This document shows positions 42,372 to 50,485 of a DNA stretch of 64,000 nucleotides, piece after piece. Each line of letters begins with the position of its first letter. Position 1 is the stretch's first letter. The DNA is from Streptomyces sp. R21. Lineage in GTDB: Bacteria > Actinomycetota > Actinomycetes > Streptomycetales > Streptomycetaceae. Position numbers and translations under genes: made by a program. The notes below the pieces were generated by a model, which was not told the DNA's origin, did no database searches, and saw nothing but the letters and a program-made list of their open reading frames with translations. The stretch covers positions 9,764,501 through 9,828,500 of the forward strand of contig NZ_CP163435.1 in assembly GCF_041051975.1 (NCBI RefSeq), in the 5' to 3' direction.

Positions 42372-43286
42372 ATGACAACCGCCAAAGGATCCACGCCCCA
42401 CGGGGCCATCCTCGAAGACACCCCGGACACGGCGGACGCCTGCCTCGTCGAGCTGCGCGGCGCCGGCAAGTCGTACGGCAACATCCGCGCCCTGCACGGC
42501 GTCTCCCTCAGCGTCCGGCCCGGCAAGGTCACCTGCGTGCTCGGGGACAACGGCGCCGGCAAGTCCACCCTCATCAAAATCATCTCCGGGCTGCACCAGC
42601 ACACCGAGGGCGAATTCCTGGTGGACGGCCGGCCGGTGCGGCTCACCAGCCCCCGCGAGGCCCTCGACGCCGGCATCGCCACCGTCTACCAGGACCTCGC
42701 GACCGTCCCGCTCATGCCGGTGTGGCGCAACTTCTTCCTCGGCTCCGAGATGACCAAGGGCCCCTGGCCCATCCGCCGCCTCGACATCGCACGGATGAAG
42801 GAGACCGCCGACCGGGAACTGCGCAACATGGGCATCGTCCTCGACGACCTCAACCAGCCCATCGGCACCCTCTCCGGCGGCCAGCGCCAGTCCGTGGCCA
42901 TCGCCCGCGCCGTCTACTTCGGCGCCCGCGTCCTCATCCTCGACGAGCCGACCGCCGCCCTCGGGGTCAAGCAGTCCGGCGTCGTGCTCAAGTACATTGC
43001 CGCCGCCCGCGACCGCGGCCTCGGCGTCATCTTCATCACCCACAACCCCCACCATGCGTACATGGTCGGCGACCACTTCAGCGTGCTGCGCCTGGGCACC
43101 ATGGAACTCAGCGCCGCCCGCAGCGAGGTGAGCCTGGAAGAACTCACCAACCACATGGCCGGCGGCGCCGAACTGGCCGCCCTCAAGCATGAGTTGGCAC
43201 AGGTCCGCGGCGTCGACGTCGACGAGCTCCCCGAAGCGAAGGACCTCCAGACACCCGCCGTGGCATCCTCCGAAGGGACCTCCTGA
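42372..43286 (+). CDS. ABC transporter ATP-binding protein (single domain)
   Basis: A 304-residue ATPase. Walker A is GDNGAGKST (58-66), the signature LSGGQRQSVAIARAV and Walker B VLILDEPTAALG, followed by ITHNPHH as the switch His. Ribose-type importers usually have a two-domain ATPase; this one has a single domain, so it must act as a homodimer. It begins 4 bp after the permease. Confidence 0.92.
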   Translation: MTTAKGSTPHGAILEDTPDTADACLVELRGAGKSYGNIRALHGVSLSVRPGKVTCVLGDNGAGKSTLIKIISGLHQHTEGEFLVDGRPVRLTSPREALDAGIATVYQDLATVPLMPVWRNFFLGSEMTKGPWPIRRLDIARMKETADRELRNMGIVLDDLNQPIGTLSGGQRQSVAIARAVYFGARVLILDEPTAALGVKQSGVVLKYIAAARDRGLGVIFITHNPHHAYMVGDHFSVLRLGTMELSAARSEVSLEELTNHMAGGAELAALKHELAQVRGVDVDELPEAKDLQTPAVASSEGTS

Positions 43287-43287
43287 C

Positions 43288-44196
43288 ATGTCGAACGTGC
43301 CCTCCCTGGACCGCATCCGGGTCGGCTCCGCCCCCGACTCCTGGGGCGTCTGGTTCCCCGACGACCCTCAGCAGGTCCCCTGGCGGCGCTTCCTCGACGA
43401 GGTCGCCTCCTCCGGATACGAGTGGATCGAACTGGGCCCCTACGGCTACCTCCCGACCGACCCGGCCGTGCTCAAGGACGAGACCGGACAGCGCGGACTC
43501 CAGGTCTCCGCCGGCACGGTCTTCACCTCCCTGCACCGCGGACCCGCCGTCTGGGAGTCCACCTGGGACCACGTCAGCCAGGTCGCCGCCCTCACCCAGG
43601 CGATGGGCGCACGCCACCTGGTGGTGATCCCCTCCTTCTGGCGCGACGACAAGACCGCCGAGATCATCGAACCGCCGGAGCTCACCGGCGAGCAGTGGGC
43701 CCACCTCACCAAGGGCATGGAACGGCTCGGCCACGAGGTCAAGGAGACGTACGGCCTGGACATCGTCGTCCATCCGCACGCCGACACCCACCTCGACACC
43801 GAGGACCACGTCGAACGCTTCCTCGACTCGACCGACACCGACCTCGTCAACCTGTGCCTGGACACCGGGCACTACGCCTACTGCGGCGGCGACAGCGTCA
43901 AGCTCATCGAGACCTACGGCGAGCGCATCGGTTATCTGCACCTCAAGCAGGTCGACCCGGCGATCCTCGCGGACGTCACCGCGAACGAGGTGCCGTTCGG
44001 GCCCGCCGTCCAGCGCGGGGTGATGTGCGAACCGCCGACCGGCATCCCGGCGCTGGAACCGGTGCTGACCGCCGCGCAGAAACTCGGCGTGGACCTGTTC
44101 GCCATCGTCGAGCAGGACATGTACCCCTGCCCGCCCGACAAGCCGCTGCCGATCGCCGAACGCACCCGCGCGTTCCTGCGTACCTGCGGCGCCTGA
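43288..44196 (+). CDS. Sugar-phosphate isomerase/epimerase-like enzyme (IolE or IolI type)
   Basis: A 302-residue AP-endonuclease-2-type TIM barrel. VGSAPDSWGVWFPDDPQQ, GYEWIELGPYGYLP, VVIPSFW, VVHPHADTHLD and CLDTGHYAYCGG supply the expected Glu/Asp/His metal ligands. In an inositol locus with no other candidate, the likely role is 2-keto-myo-inositol dehydratase (IolE); isomerase IolI is the alternative. It begins right after the ATPase stop. Confidence 0.82.
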   Translation: MSNVPSLDRIRVGSAPDSWGVWFPDDPQQVPWRRFLDEVASSGYEWIELGPYGYLPTDPAVLKDETGQRGLQVSAGTVFTSLHRGPAVWESTWDHVSQVAALTQAMGARHLVVIPSFWRDDKTAEIIEPPELTGEQWAHLTKGMERLGHEVKETYGLDIVVHPHADTHLDTEDHVERFLDSTDTDLVNLCLDTGHYAYCGGDSVKLIETYGERIGYLHLKQVDPAILADVTANEVPFGPAVQRGVMCEPPTGIPALEPVLTAAQKLGVDLFAIVEQDMYPCPPDKPLPIAERTRAFLRTCGA

Positions 44197-44250
44197 TTCA
44201 CTCGGCCTGAACAGCCTGGCCCGCCCCATTCGAAAGGACCACCCAACACC

Positions 44251-45270
44251 ATGACCAACCGCGGAACGCTCGGGGTCGCCGTCGTCGGCACCGGCCGCAT
44301 GGGTGCCGACCACGTACGCCGCATCAGCGAAGTGATCAGCGGGGCGCGGGTGACCGCCGTCGTGGACATCGACGCGGAGCGGGCCAAGCAGCTCGCCGAC
44401 GGCATCGACGGCTGCACCGCGTACACCGACCCGGCCGCCGCGATGGCCGCCGACGACGTCGACGCCGTAGTCATCGCCTCTCCCGGGCCCGCCCATGAGG
44501 CGGCCCTGCTCACCGCCTTCGAGCACGACCTGCCGGTCCTGTGCGAGAAGCCGCTCACCCCCGACGCGGCCTCCGCGCTGCGCGTCATGGAGGCCGAGCA
44601 GAAACTCGGCCACCGCCGCGTGCAGGTGGGGTTCATGCGCCGCTACGACGCCGAGTACCTGAAGCTCAAGGCGCTGCTGGACGGCGGCAGCATCGGCCGC
44701 CCGCTGATGCTGCACAACCGGCACCGCAACGCCGACGTGCTGCCGTACTTCACCGAGCAGATGCTCATCAACGACTCCGTCGTGCATGAGATGGACGTCG
44801 CCCGCTGGCTGCTCGACCAGGAGATCACCGCGGTCACGGTGATGAAGCCGCGCCCTTCCGGCAACGCGCCCGAGGGCCTGTCGGACCCGCAGTTCGTCGT
44901 CTTCGAGACCGACGGCGGCGTGCTGGTCGACGTGGAGATCTACGTCAACTGCCGCTTCGGCTACCAGGTGCAGGCGGAAGCCGTCTGCGAGAACGGCACC
45001 GCCCGCATCGGCGACGGCCATGCGATGGTCACCAACACGGCCACCGGCTGGGGCGGCACCATCGCCCCGGATTTCGTGGAGCGCTTCGAGGACGCCTACG
45101 ACCGCGAGGTCCAGGCCTGGGTGGACGCCACCCGGCGCGGCGAGGTCACCGGCCCCAGCTCCTGGGACGGCTACGCGGCTGCGGCCGTGTGCGAGGCGGG
45201 CGTCCGCGCCCAGGCCGAAGGCCGCCGGGTGGAGGTCGAACTGATCGAGCGCCCCGCTCTCTACCGCTGA
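44251..45270 (+). CDS. iolG: Gfo/Idh/MocA dehydrogenase, inositol 2-dehydrogenase-like
   Basis: A 339-residue protein. AVVGTGRMGADHVRRI is the NAD-binding motif, LCEKPLTPDAASA the family EKP motif with catalytic Lys, and VHEMDVARWLL supplies the Asp/His active-site pair. It ends the plus-strand iol operon. It should oxidise myo-inositol to scyllo-inosose, the first pathway step. Confidence 0.88.
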   Translation: MTNRGTLGVAVVGTGRMGADHVRRISEVISGARVTAVVDIDAERAKQLADGIDGCTAYTDPAAAMAADDVDAVVIASPGPAHEAALLTAFEHDLPVLCEKPLTPDAASALRVMEAEQKLGHRRVQVGFMRRYDAEYLKLKALLDGGSIGRPLMLHNRHRNADVLPYFTEQMLINDSVVHEMDVARWLLDQEITAVTVMKPRPSGNAPEGLSDPQFVVFETDGGVLVDVEIYVNCRFGYQVQAEAVCENGTARIGDGHAMVTNTATGWGGTIAPDFVERFEDAYDREVQAWVDATRRGEVTGPSSWDGYAAAAVCEAGVRAQAEGRRVEVELIERPALYR

Positions 45271-45298
45271 TCCGACGTCGGGCTCGGCCTTGGGGGTG

Positions 45299-45325
45299 TG
45301 TCACACCCGCGGGTCCGGCGGTGTC
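45299..45325 (+). promoter_or_regulatory. ECF41-type promoter
   Basis: TGTCACA at 45299-45305, then 16 bp, then TGTC at 45322-45325. The -35 is that reported for ECF41 sigma factors (TGTCACA, -10 CGTC). It lies 43 bp before the start at 45368, so the sigma factor likely controls its own operon. Confidence 0.65.
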
Positions 45326-45367
45326 TTCATGCCAAAGCCGAACAGGCACACGTATGAGGAGAACGCC

Positions 45368-45946
45368 ATGACGCTCCGCGTCCCGAAGGCCGAGCTCGAC
45401 CCCGAGCTCCGCGACATCATGATCAAGCAGCTCGGTGCCGTGCCCGAACCCGTCGAGGTGCTGGCCCACAACCCCAAGGTCGCCGCGGCCAACCAGGAGT
45501 TCTCGGCCAGGATTCCCGGCTGGGACGCGGCCGACGCGAGCCTCAAGACGTTCGCGCACATGGCCGTCGCGGCACAGGTCGGCTGCAGCTGGTGCCTCGA
45601 CATCAACTACTTCCACGCGCAGAACCAGCACCTGGACCTCGCCAAGGCGAGCCAGGTGCCGCGCTGGCGGGAGTCGGAGGTGTTCACGCCGCTGGAGCGC
45701 GACGTGATGGAGTACGCCGAGGCCATGACGAACACGCCGACGACCGTCACCGACGAGCTGTACGCGAGCCTGCTCGACCGGCTCGGCCCGGCGGCGATGG
45801 TCGAACTCACCGTGTTCATCGGCTTCGCCAACTTCGCGACCCGGTGCAACACGGCCCACGGGATCACCTCGCAGGGCTACTCCGATGCCTGCGCCATTCC
45901 GCTGGCCCCACGTCCGGAGGCGTCCGGCGTAGGGTCGACGGCATGA
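45368..45946 (+). CDS. Carboxymuconolactone decarboxylase family protein, sigma partner
   Basis: A 192-residue AhpD-like protein with the redox pair QVGCSWCLDINYFHAQ in the typical place and a second helix YAEAMTNTPTTVTDELY. The ATG follows GAGGAG. It overlaps the sigma-factor gene by ATGA. ECF41 sigma genes are commonly next to exactly such carboxymuconolactone decarboxylase (COE) genes, which supports regulation and function together. Confidence 0.9.
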   Translation: MTLRVPKAELDPELRDIMIKQLGAVPEPVEVLAHNPKVAAANQEFSARIPGWDAADASLKTFAHMAVAAQVGCSWCLDINYFHAQNQHLDLAKASQVPRWRESEVFTPLERDVMEYAEAMTNTPTTVTDELYASLLDRLGPAAMVELTVFIGFANFATRCNTAHGITSQGYSDACAIPLAPRPEASGVGSTA

Positions 45947-46794
45947 CCGACGACCCCTTCGTCGTCCATCGCAGCCTGCTGTTCACGGTCGCCTACGAGA
46001 TGCTCGGGTCGGCCGCCGACGCGGAGGACGTGCTTCAGGAGTCCTGGCTGCGCTGGGCCGGCGTCGACCAGGCGCAGGTGCGCGACCCACGCTCCTACCT
46101 CGTGCGGACCGTCACCCGCCAGGCGCTCAACCGTCTGCGGTCGTTGTCGCGCAGCCGTGAGGAGTACGTCGGCGAGTGGCTGCCGGAACCACTCCTCACC
46201 ACCCCCGATGTCGCCGAGGACGTCGAACTCGCGGAGAGCGTCTCGATCGCGATGCTGACCGTGCTCGAAACGCTCGGGCCGACGGAGCGGGCGGTGTTCG
46301 TGCTCCGCGAGATCTTCGAGCTGCCGTACGGCGAGATCGCCGAGGCCACGGGCAAGTCCGCGGCCGCGGTGCGGCAGATCGCGCGGCGGGCCCGCGAGCA
46401 TGTCGCGGCGAGGCGGCCACGGGTACAGGTGAGCCCGTCGGAACAGCAGGCCGTGGTGGAACGGTTCCTGGCCGCGCTGCGCACCGGGCAGTTGCAGCGG
46501 CTGATGGAGGTCATGGCGCCGGACGTGGTCCTGATCGCCGACGGCGGCGGGCTCGCGTCCGCTGCCCGGGTTCCGATCCATGGGGCCGAACTGGTGGCGT
46601 CGCTGCTTGCGCGCCCGGACCGGGAGGTGTCGACCGTGTGGCTCAACGGCGCGCCTGCGGGCCGGATCGAGGCCGACGGCCGGCTGGCCGCGGTGAGCCT
46701 CGTGGTGGAGGGCGGGCGGATCACCCACATCTACGCGATGGCGAACCCCCGGAAGCTGACGAGGCTCGAAGAACCGGCCGAACTCGCCAGGTGA
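45943..46794 (+). CDS. ECF41-type RNA polymerase sigma factor (SigJ-like)
   Basis: A 283-residue sigma factor. Region 2 is LFTVAYEMLGSAADAEDVLQESWLRW and region 4 LGPTERAVFVLREIFELPYGEIAEATGKSAAAVRQIARRAREHV. The linker WLPEPL and a C-terminal SnoaL-like domain with the DGGG and NPRKL motifs are ECF41 hallmarks; that extension replaces a separate anti-sigma factor and tunes activity. A perfect terminator follows. Confidence 0.93.
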   Translation: MTDDPFVVHRSLLFTVAYEMLGSAADAEDVLQESWLRWAGVDQAQVRDPRSYLVRTVTRQALNRLRSLSRSREEYVGEWLPEPLLTTPDVAEDVELAESVSIAMLTVLETLGPTERAVFVLREIFELPYGEIAEATGKSAAAVRQIARRAREHVAARRPRVQVSPSEQQAVVERFLAALRTGQLQRLMEVMAPDVVLIADGGGLASAARVPIHGAELVASLLARPDREVSTVWLNGAPAGRIEADGRLAAVSLVVEGGRITHIYAMANPRKLTRLEEPAELAR

Positions 46795-46815
46795 GTCCCG
46801 CGGTTGCTCCGGCAT

Positions 46816-46857
46816 CGTGGGTGTTCCGGGCGGTTCCCACCGCCCGGAACACCCACG
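46816..46857. terminator. 18-bp perfect hairpin terminator
   Basis: CGTGGGTGTTCCGGGCGG (46816-46833) pairs perfectly with its complement at 46840-46857 over a 6-nt loop. It lies between the convergent sigma factor gene and the MocA-type dehydrogenase gene and should serve both. Confidence 0.85.
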
Positions 46858-46868
46858 ACCTCGCTGTG

Positions 46869-48056
46869 TCAGGCGGAGCGCGGCAGGCCCACCCACGCAC
46901 CGCTCGCGGCGGACGTCGCCATGGCCTCCAGCGCCGCGGCGCTGTGGACGGCGTCCGTCAACGTGGCCCCGTACGGCGTCTGTTCGGCGATGGAACGCAG
47001 GAAGCGGTGGGCCTCGATGACCTTCAGGTCGTCGTAGCTCATGCTGTTCGCGGCGCCGGGCTGGAACGCACCGTATGCGCCGTCCCCCGGCCCGACGTAC
47101 AGGGTGCTGACGGGCTGGTCCTGGTACGACGTGCCGCGGCTGACGCCGAGTTCGTTCATGCGGCGGAAGTCCCAGAAGACGGCGCCCTTCGTGCCGTGGA
47201 CCTCGAAGCCGTAGTTGTTCTGCTCGCCCACCGAGACGCGGCAGGCCTCCAGGACACCGCGGGCGCCGGAGGCGAAGCGCAGCAGGCAGGAGACGTAGTC
47301 CTCGTTCTCCACCGGGCCCAGCGTGCCCCCGGTGGCCAGCGTGTGACCGGCGGTGGCCCCACTGGGGCGCGCCCGCTCCGGCACGAAGACCGCGGTGTCG
47401 GCGGTGAGCGCGTCGATGTCGCCGAGCAGGAAACGGGCCAGGTCCGCGCCGTGCGCGGCGAGGTCACCGAGCACGCCGCTGCCGCCGCGAGCACGCTCGT
47501 AGCGCCACGTCAGCGCGCCGTCGGGATGCGCGGCGTAGTCGCTGAAGAGCCGGATGCGGGCGTGCGTGACCGTGCCGAGGTCACCGGAGGCGATCAGCTC
47601 GCGGGCCGTCTCCACGGCGGGCGCGTTGCGGTAGTTGAAGCCGACCGTGCCCTGGACCCCGGACTTGGCGACCGCGTCGGCGACCGCACGGGCGTCGTCG
47701 GCGGTGAGACCGACCGGCTTCTCGATCCAGATGTGCTTGCCCGCCTCGGCCATCGCCACGCCGATCTCGCGGTGCAGGAAGTTAGGGGCCGTGATGCTCA
47801 CCGCGTGCACCCGGGGGTCCGCGGCGACCTCGCGCCAGTCACGGGCGGTGCCGGAGAACCCGAACTGCGCGGCGGCCTCCTCGGCGCGCCCGGGCACCTC
47901 CTCGGCGACGGTCACCAGCTCCGGTCGCACGGTCAGCTGCGGGAAATGGTGCAGCACACGGGCGTACGCCTGACTGTGCACACGGCCCATCCAGCCGAAG
48001 CCGACGACCGCGACGCCGAGAGGCCGACGTGCGGCTCCACTGGCTTCGTTCTCCAT
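46869..48056 (-). CDS. Gfo/Idh/MocA-family oxidoreductase
   Basis: A 395-residue protein. VAVVGFGWMGRVHSQAY is the Rossmann motif, ITAPNFLHREI and WIEKPVGLTADDA the family EKP region, and GSGVLGDLAAHGADLARFLL the active-site Asp/His pair. AGGTGG precedes the ATG. It faces a LacI regulator over a region with two TGGA-CGG-TCCA operators. A sugar or polyol dehydrogenase; the substrate is unknown. Confidence 0.9.
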   Translation of the reverse strand: MENEASGAARRPLGVAVVGFGWMGRVHSQAYARVLHHFPQLTVRPELVTVAEEVPGRAEEAAAQFGFSGTARDWREVAADPRVHAVSITAPNFLHREIGVAMAEAGKHIWIEKPVGLTADDARAVADAVAKSGVQGTVGFNYRNAPAVETARELIASGDLGTVTHARIRLFSDYAAHPDGALTWRYERARGGSGVLGDLAAHGADLARFLLGDIDALTADTAVFVPERARPSGATAGHTLATGGTLGPVENEDYVSCLLRFASGARGVLEACRVSVGEQNNYGFEVHGTKGAVFWDFRRMNELGVSRGTSYQDQPVSTLYVGPGDGAYGAFQPGAANSMSYDDLKVIEAHRFLRSIAEQTPYGATLTDAVHSAAALEAMATSAASGAWVGLPRSA

Positions 48057-48066
48057 GTTCCACCTC

Positions 48067-48082
48067 TTTGGACCGGTCCAAA
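48067..48082. promoter_or_regulatory. LacI-type operator, perfect palindrome
   Basis: TTTGGACCGGTCCAAA is a perfect 16-bp palindrome with the CG centre of LacI/GalR sites. It lies 11-26 bp before the dehydrogenase start. Confidence 0.75.
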
Positions 48083-48114
48083 CGCGCTCGCTCCACCCTC
48101 GGTGAGGGAGTGGA

Positions 48115-48139
48115 GCGCTGTCAACACCTTTGACAGCGC
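48115..48139. promoter_or_regulatory. Inverted repeat GCGCTGTCA / TGACAGCGC
   Basis: Two perfect 9-bp arms with a 7-bp spacer in the same intergenic region. The TGTCA/TGACA cores resemble the TGACAGG sites of the inositol locus, so the IolR-like protein may also act here. Confidence 0.5.
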
Positions 48140-48180
48140 CAAAACCCCTCTGCGAGAGTGCAGGGAACGAGGGGGAGCGA

Positions 48181-48196
48181 TATGGAGCGGTCCAAA
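48181..48196. promoter_or_regulatory. Second, weaker LacI-type operator
   Basis: TATGGAGCGGTCCAAA matches the perfect site at 48067-48082 at 14 of 16 positions. It lies 29-44 bp before the regulator start, the place expected for autoregulation. Confidence 0.6.
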
Positions 48197-48224
48197 CCAT
48201 GGCTGAGCTGCACGGGGCGCATAC

Positions 48225-49259
48225 GTGATTGATGTGAGCGGGCGCACCCCTGCCGACGGCCGTCCGACCATCCGTACGGTCGCCGAGCGGGCCGGCGTGT
48301 CCAAGTCGCTGGTCTCGCTCGTGCTGCGCGGCTCCGACCAGGTGCGGACCGAGAAGCGCGAGGCCGTGCTGCGGGCCATGGACGAACTCGGCTACCGGCC
48401 CAACGCCGCCGCGCGCAGCCTCAGCGAGCAGCGCACCCGCACCGTCGGCGTGCTCCTGCACGACCTGCGCAACCCTTGGTTCGTCGACCTGCTCGACGGT
48501 CTCAACTCGCTGCTGCACGACAACGGGCTGCACATGCTGATGGCGGACGCCCGCCTCAACCGTCGTATCGGCCAGGACGTCACCCGCCCCTTTCTCGACC
48601 TCCAGGTCGACGGCCTCGTCGCTATCGGCACCCTGCCCGACCCGGCCGCCCTCGGCGCGGCAGCCCAGCGGATGCCGGTGGTGATCGCGGGCACCCGTGA
48701 ACCGGAGCTGCCCGGCGTGGACGTGGTCGCGGGCGACGACGAGCACGGAGCGCGGCTGGCCGTCGAACACCTCATCGGCCTCGGCCACCGCACCATCGCG
48801 CACATCGCCGGCTACGGAGCCGTGGGCGACCTGCGGCGGCGCACCTTCGAGGCCACCCTGCGCGCACACGGACTCGCCGACGGCATGCGCGTGGAGCCCT
48901 GTGACATGACCGAGGAGGGCGGCTACCGGGCCACCGTCCGCCTGCTCAGCGGCCCCCGCCGCCCCACCGCGGTCTTCGCCGTCAACGACATCGCCTCCGT
49001 CGGCGCACTCTCCGCCGCCGAAGAACTCGGCCTGCGGGTACCGCGCGACCTGTCCGTGATCGGCTACGACAACACGAGCATCTCCCGGCTGCGGCATGTG
49101 TGGCTGACCACCGTCGACAACGCCGGCCACGATGTCGGCCGCCGCGCCGCCCGCTGCCTCCTGGACCGCTTCACCGACCCCGGGCACCCGGCCGGGGTGC
49201 ACCTGTCGACGCCGACGCTGGAGGTACGGGGCACCACGGCGTCGCCCGCCGAAGCGTGA
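48225..49259 (+). CDS. LacI-family transcriptional regulator
   Basis: A 344-residue repressor. The N-terminal HTH is TIRTVAERAGVSKSLVSLVLRG with the hinge YRPNAAARSLSEQRT. The sensor domain runs VGVLLHDLRNPWFVDLLDGLN, PTAVFAVNDIASVGALSAAEELGLRVPRDLSVIGYDN. The start is GTG 48225. It probably represses both itself and the divergent MocA-type dehydrogenase through the two TGGACCGGTCCA-like sites. Confidence 0.92.
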   Translation: MIDVSGRTPADGRPTIRTVAERAGVSKSLVSLVLRGSDQVRTEKREAVLRAMDELGYRPNAAARSLSEQRTRTVGVLLHDLRNPWFVDLLDGLNSLLHDNGLHMLMADARLNRRIGQDVTRPFLDLQVDGLVAIGTLPDPAALGAAAQRMPVVIAGTREPELPGVDVVAGDDEHGARLAVEHLIGLGHRTIAHIAGYGAVGDLRRRTFEATLRAHGLADGMRVEPCDMTEEGGYRATVRLLSGPRRPTAVFAVNDIASVGALSAAEELGLRVPRDLSVIGYDNTSISRLRHVWLTTVDNAGHDVGRRAARCLLDRFTDPGHPAGVHLSTPTLEVRGTTASPAEA

Positions 49260-49281
49260 GGTCCTGCGCGGATCGGGCGCT

Positions 49282-50337
49282 TCAGCCGTGCGGGCTGAGC
49301 CAGTCGTCGTCGGACCACACCGCTGTCGGCGGGATCCGGCCCGCGTACCCCGGATCCCCGCCGAGCCGCGCGCGGACGCTCGCGTGTACATGCGCGTCGG
49401 GCGGCACCCGGCGGCGCCGGTAGGTGAGCAGCGCCCAGACCCAGCCCATCCGGTGCACCGTGCCGAGGGCGTGCTCGGGCCCGAGCGTCACCTGGCGCGC
49501 GTACGCCCCGCTCTTCAGCCGCAGCCCCGCCGCGAGGGCGCCGTCGAGGATCCACTTGAGGGTGACGGTGGGCAACCGCGGGTCGTCCTCGAAGGTGCCG
49601 CCGACGTCGGAGTGCACACCGGCGAACCACACCTGCTCGACCGAGTCCGGGACGGCGTGCCCGGTGTCGCCCGCAGTGACGAGGTACTCCCGATAGGGGC
49701 GGCGCTTCTCGTCGATGGACACGGCATGGCGGACCCGGCGGACGTTCGGGATCTGACGGGTGTACAGCCACCGCAGATTCCACCGCAGGACACCGGCGGC
49801 CTTCACCGAGTCCCAGATCCCCAGGTAATCGACGGGAATGCCGACGCGTCCGCCGACCCGGTCGCTGAACGCGCCCGCGAAATGGTGCAGTTGGTCCCAG
49901 TCTGCCCGCGTCCAGTCCTTGTTCTTGGCGTAGACGGACACCGCGTAGGGGACGAGGTTCTCCATGCCCGGCCGCATCAGCCCGACCGTCTTGAGCATCC
50001 CGGCGAGCGCACGGGCCGTATAGGCGCCGCGGCTGAAGCCGAAGACGTAGATCCGGTCGCCGGGTTCGTAATGCCCCATCAGGTAGGTGTAGGCCTCGGC
50101 GAGGTTGGTCTTGAGGCCGGAGCCGAAGGCGAGCCCGAAGAGCTTCGACAGCCGCCGGGCGACAGGGGTCCATGTGCCCGCGGCGGAGAAGGTCCCCACC
50201 CCGGGGTCGTAGTAGGCGATCTGCTGGGAGGGATCGGCGAGGTCCAGCATCTCGTAGAGCCGGACGACGTTGGTGTTCCCTTTCGCCTTCAATTGATTGC
50301 CCGTGCCGTCGAGGCAGATGACGAGGTTCTTGGCCAT
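49282..50337 (-). CDS. DUF2235 alpha/beta hydrolase (Tle1-like)
   Basis: A 351-residue protein of the DUF2235 family, which includes T6SS Tle1 phospholipases. LVICLDGTGNQLKAKGNTNVVRLYEML is the family start. YVFGFSRGAYTARALAGML holds the GxSxG nucleophile. VWFAGVHSDVGGTFEDD carries the family His-Ser-Asp (HSDVGG) signature. No signal peptide. It is divergent from the caspase operon over 148 bp filled with direct repeats, so the two are probably co-controlled. It may be a lipase effector. Confidence 0.88.
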   Translation of the reverse strand: MAKNLVICLDGTGNQLKAKGNTNVVRLYEMLDLADPSQQIAYYDPGVGTFSAAGTWTPVARRLSKLFGLAFGSGLKTNLAEAYTYLMGHYEPGDRIYVFGFSRGAYTARALAGMLKTVGLMRPGMENLVPYAVSVYAKNKDWTRADWDQLHHFAGAFSDRVGGRVGIPVDYLGIWDSVKAAGVLRWNLRWLYTRQIPNVRRVRHAVSIDEKRRPYREYLVTAGDTGHAVPDSVEQVWFAGVHSDVGGTFEDDPRLPTVTLKWILDGALAAGLRLKSGAYARQVTLGPEHALGTVHRMGWVWALLTYRRRRVPPDAHVHASVRARLGGDPGYAGRIPPTAVWSDDDWLSPHG

Positions 50338-50377
50338 GTCGGGCCTCGTGTTCGAAGGGGGTGTTCGTGAAGCCGCT

Positions 50378-50430
50378 CACTGAAGACACTGAAGACATAT
50401 CAGGACGTATCAGACTTCCATAAATATAAT
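50378..50430. promoter_or_regulatory. Repeat-rich divergent promoter of the DUF2235/caspase genes
   Basis: Two 9-bp repeats CACTGAAGA (50378-50386 and 50387-50395) are followed by two 10-bp repeats CATATCAGGA and CGTATCAGAC (50396-50415), then an AT-rich stretch with a perfect TATAAT (50425-50430) pointing to the caspase operon. No good -35 is seen, as in activator-dependent promoters. Confidence 0.6.
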
Positions 50431-50485
50431 AAGAGAAATGCTGCCTGCGGGCATGCTCCGGCAGTGTGGAGTCCCCGGAGGAGCC

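Noticed and set aside
49282..50337. A type VI secretion effector (Tle1).
   Set aside because: No T6SS genes are nearby and such systems are not expected in a Gram-positive; DUF2235 is also common outside T6SS.
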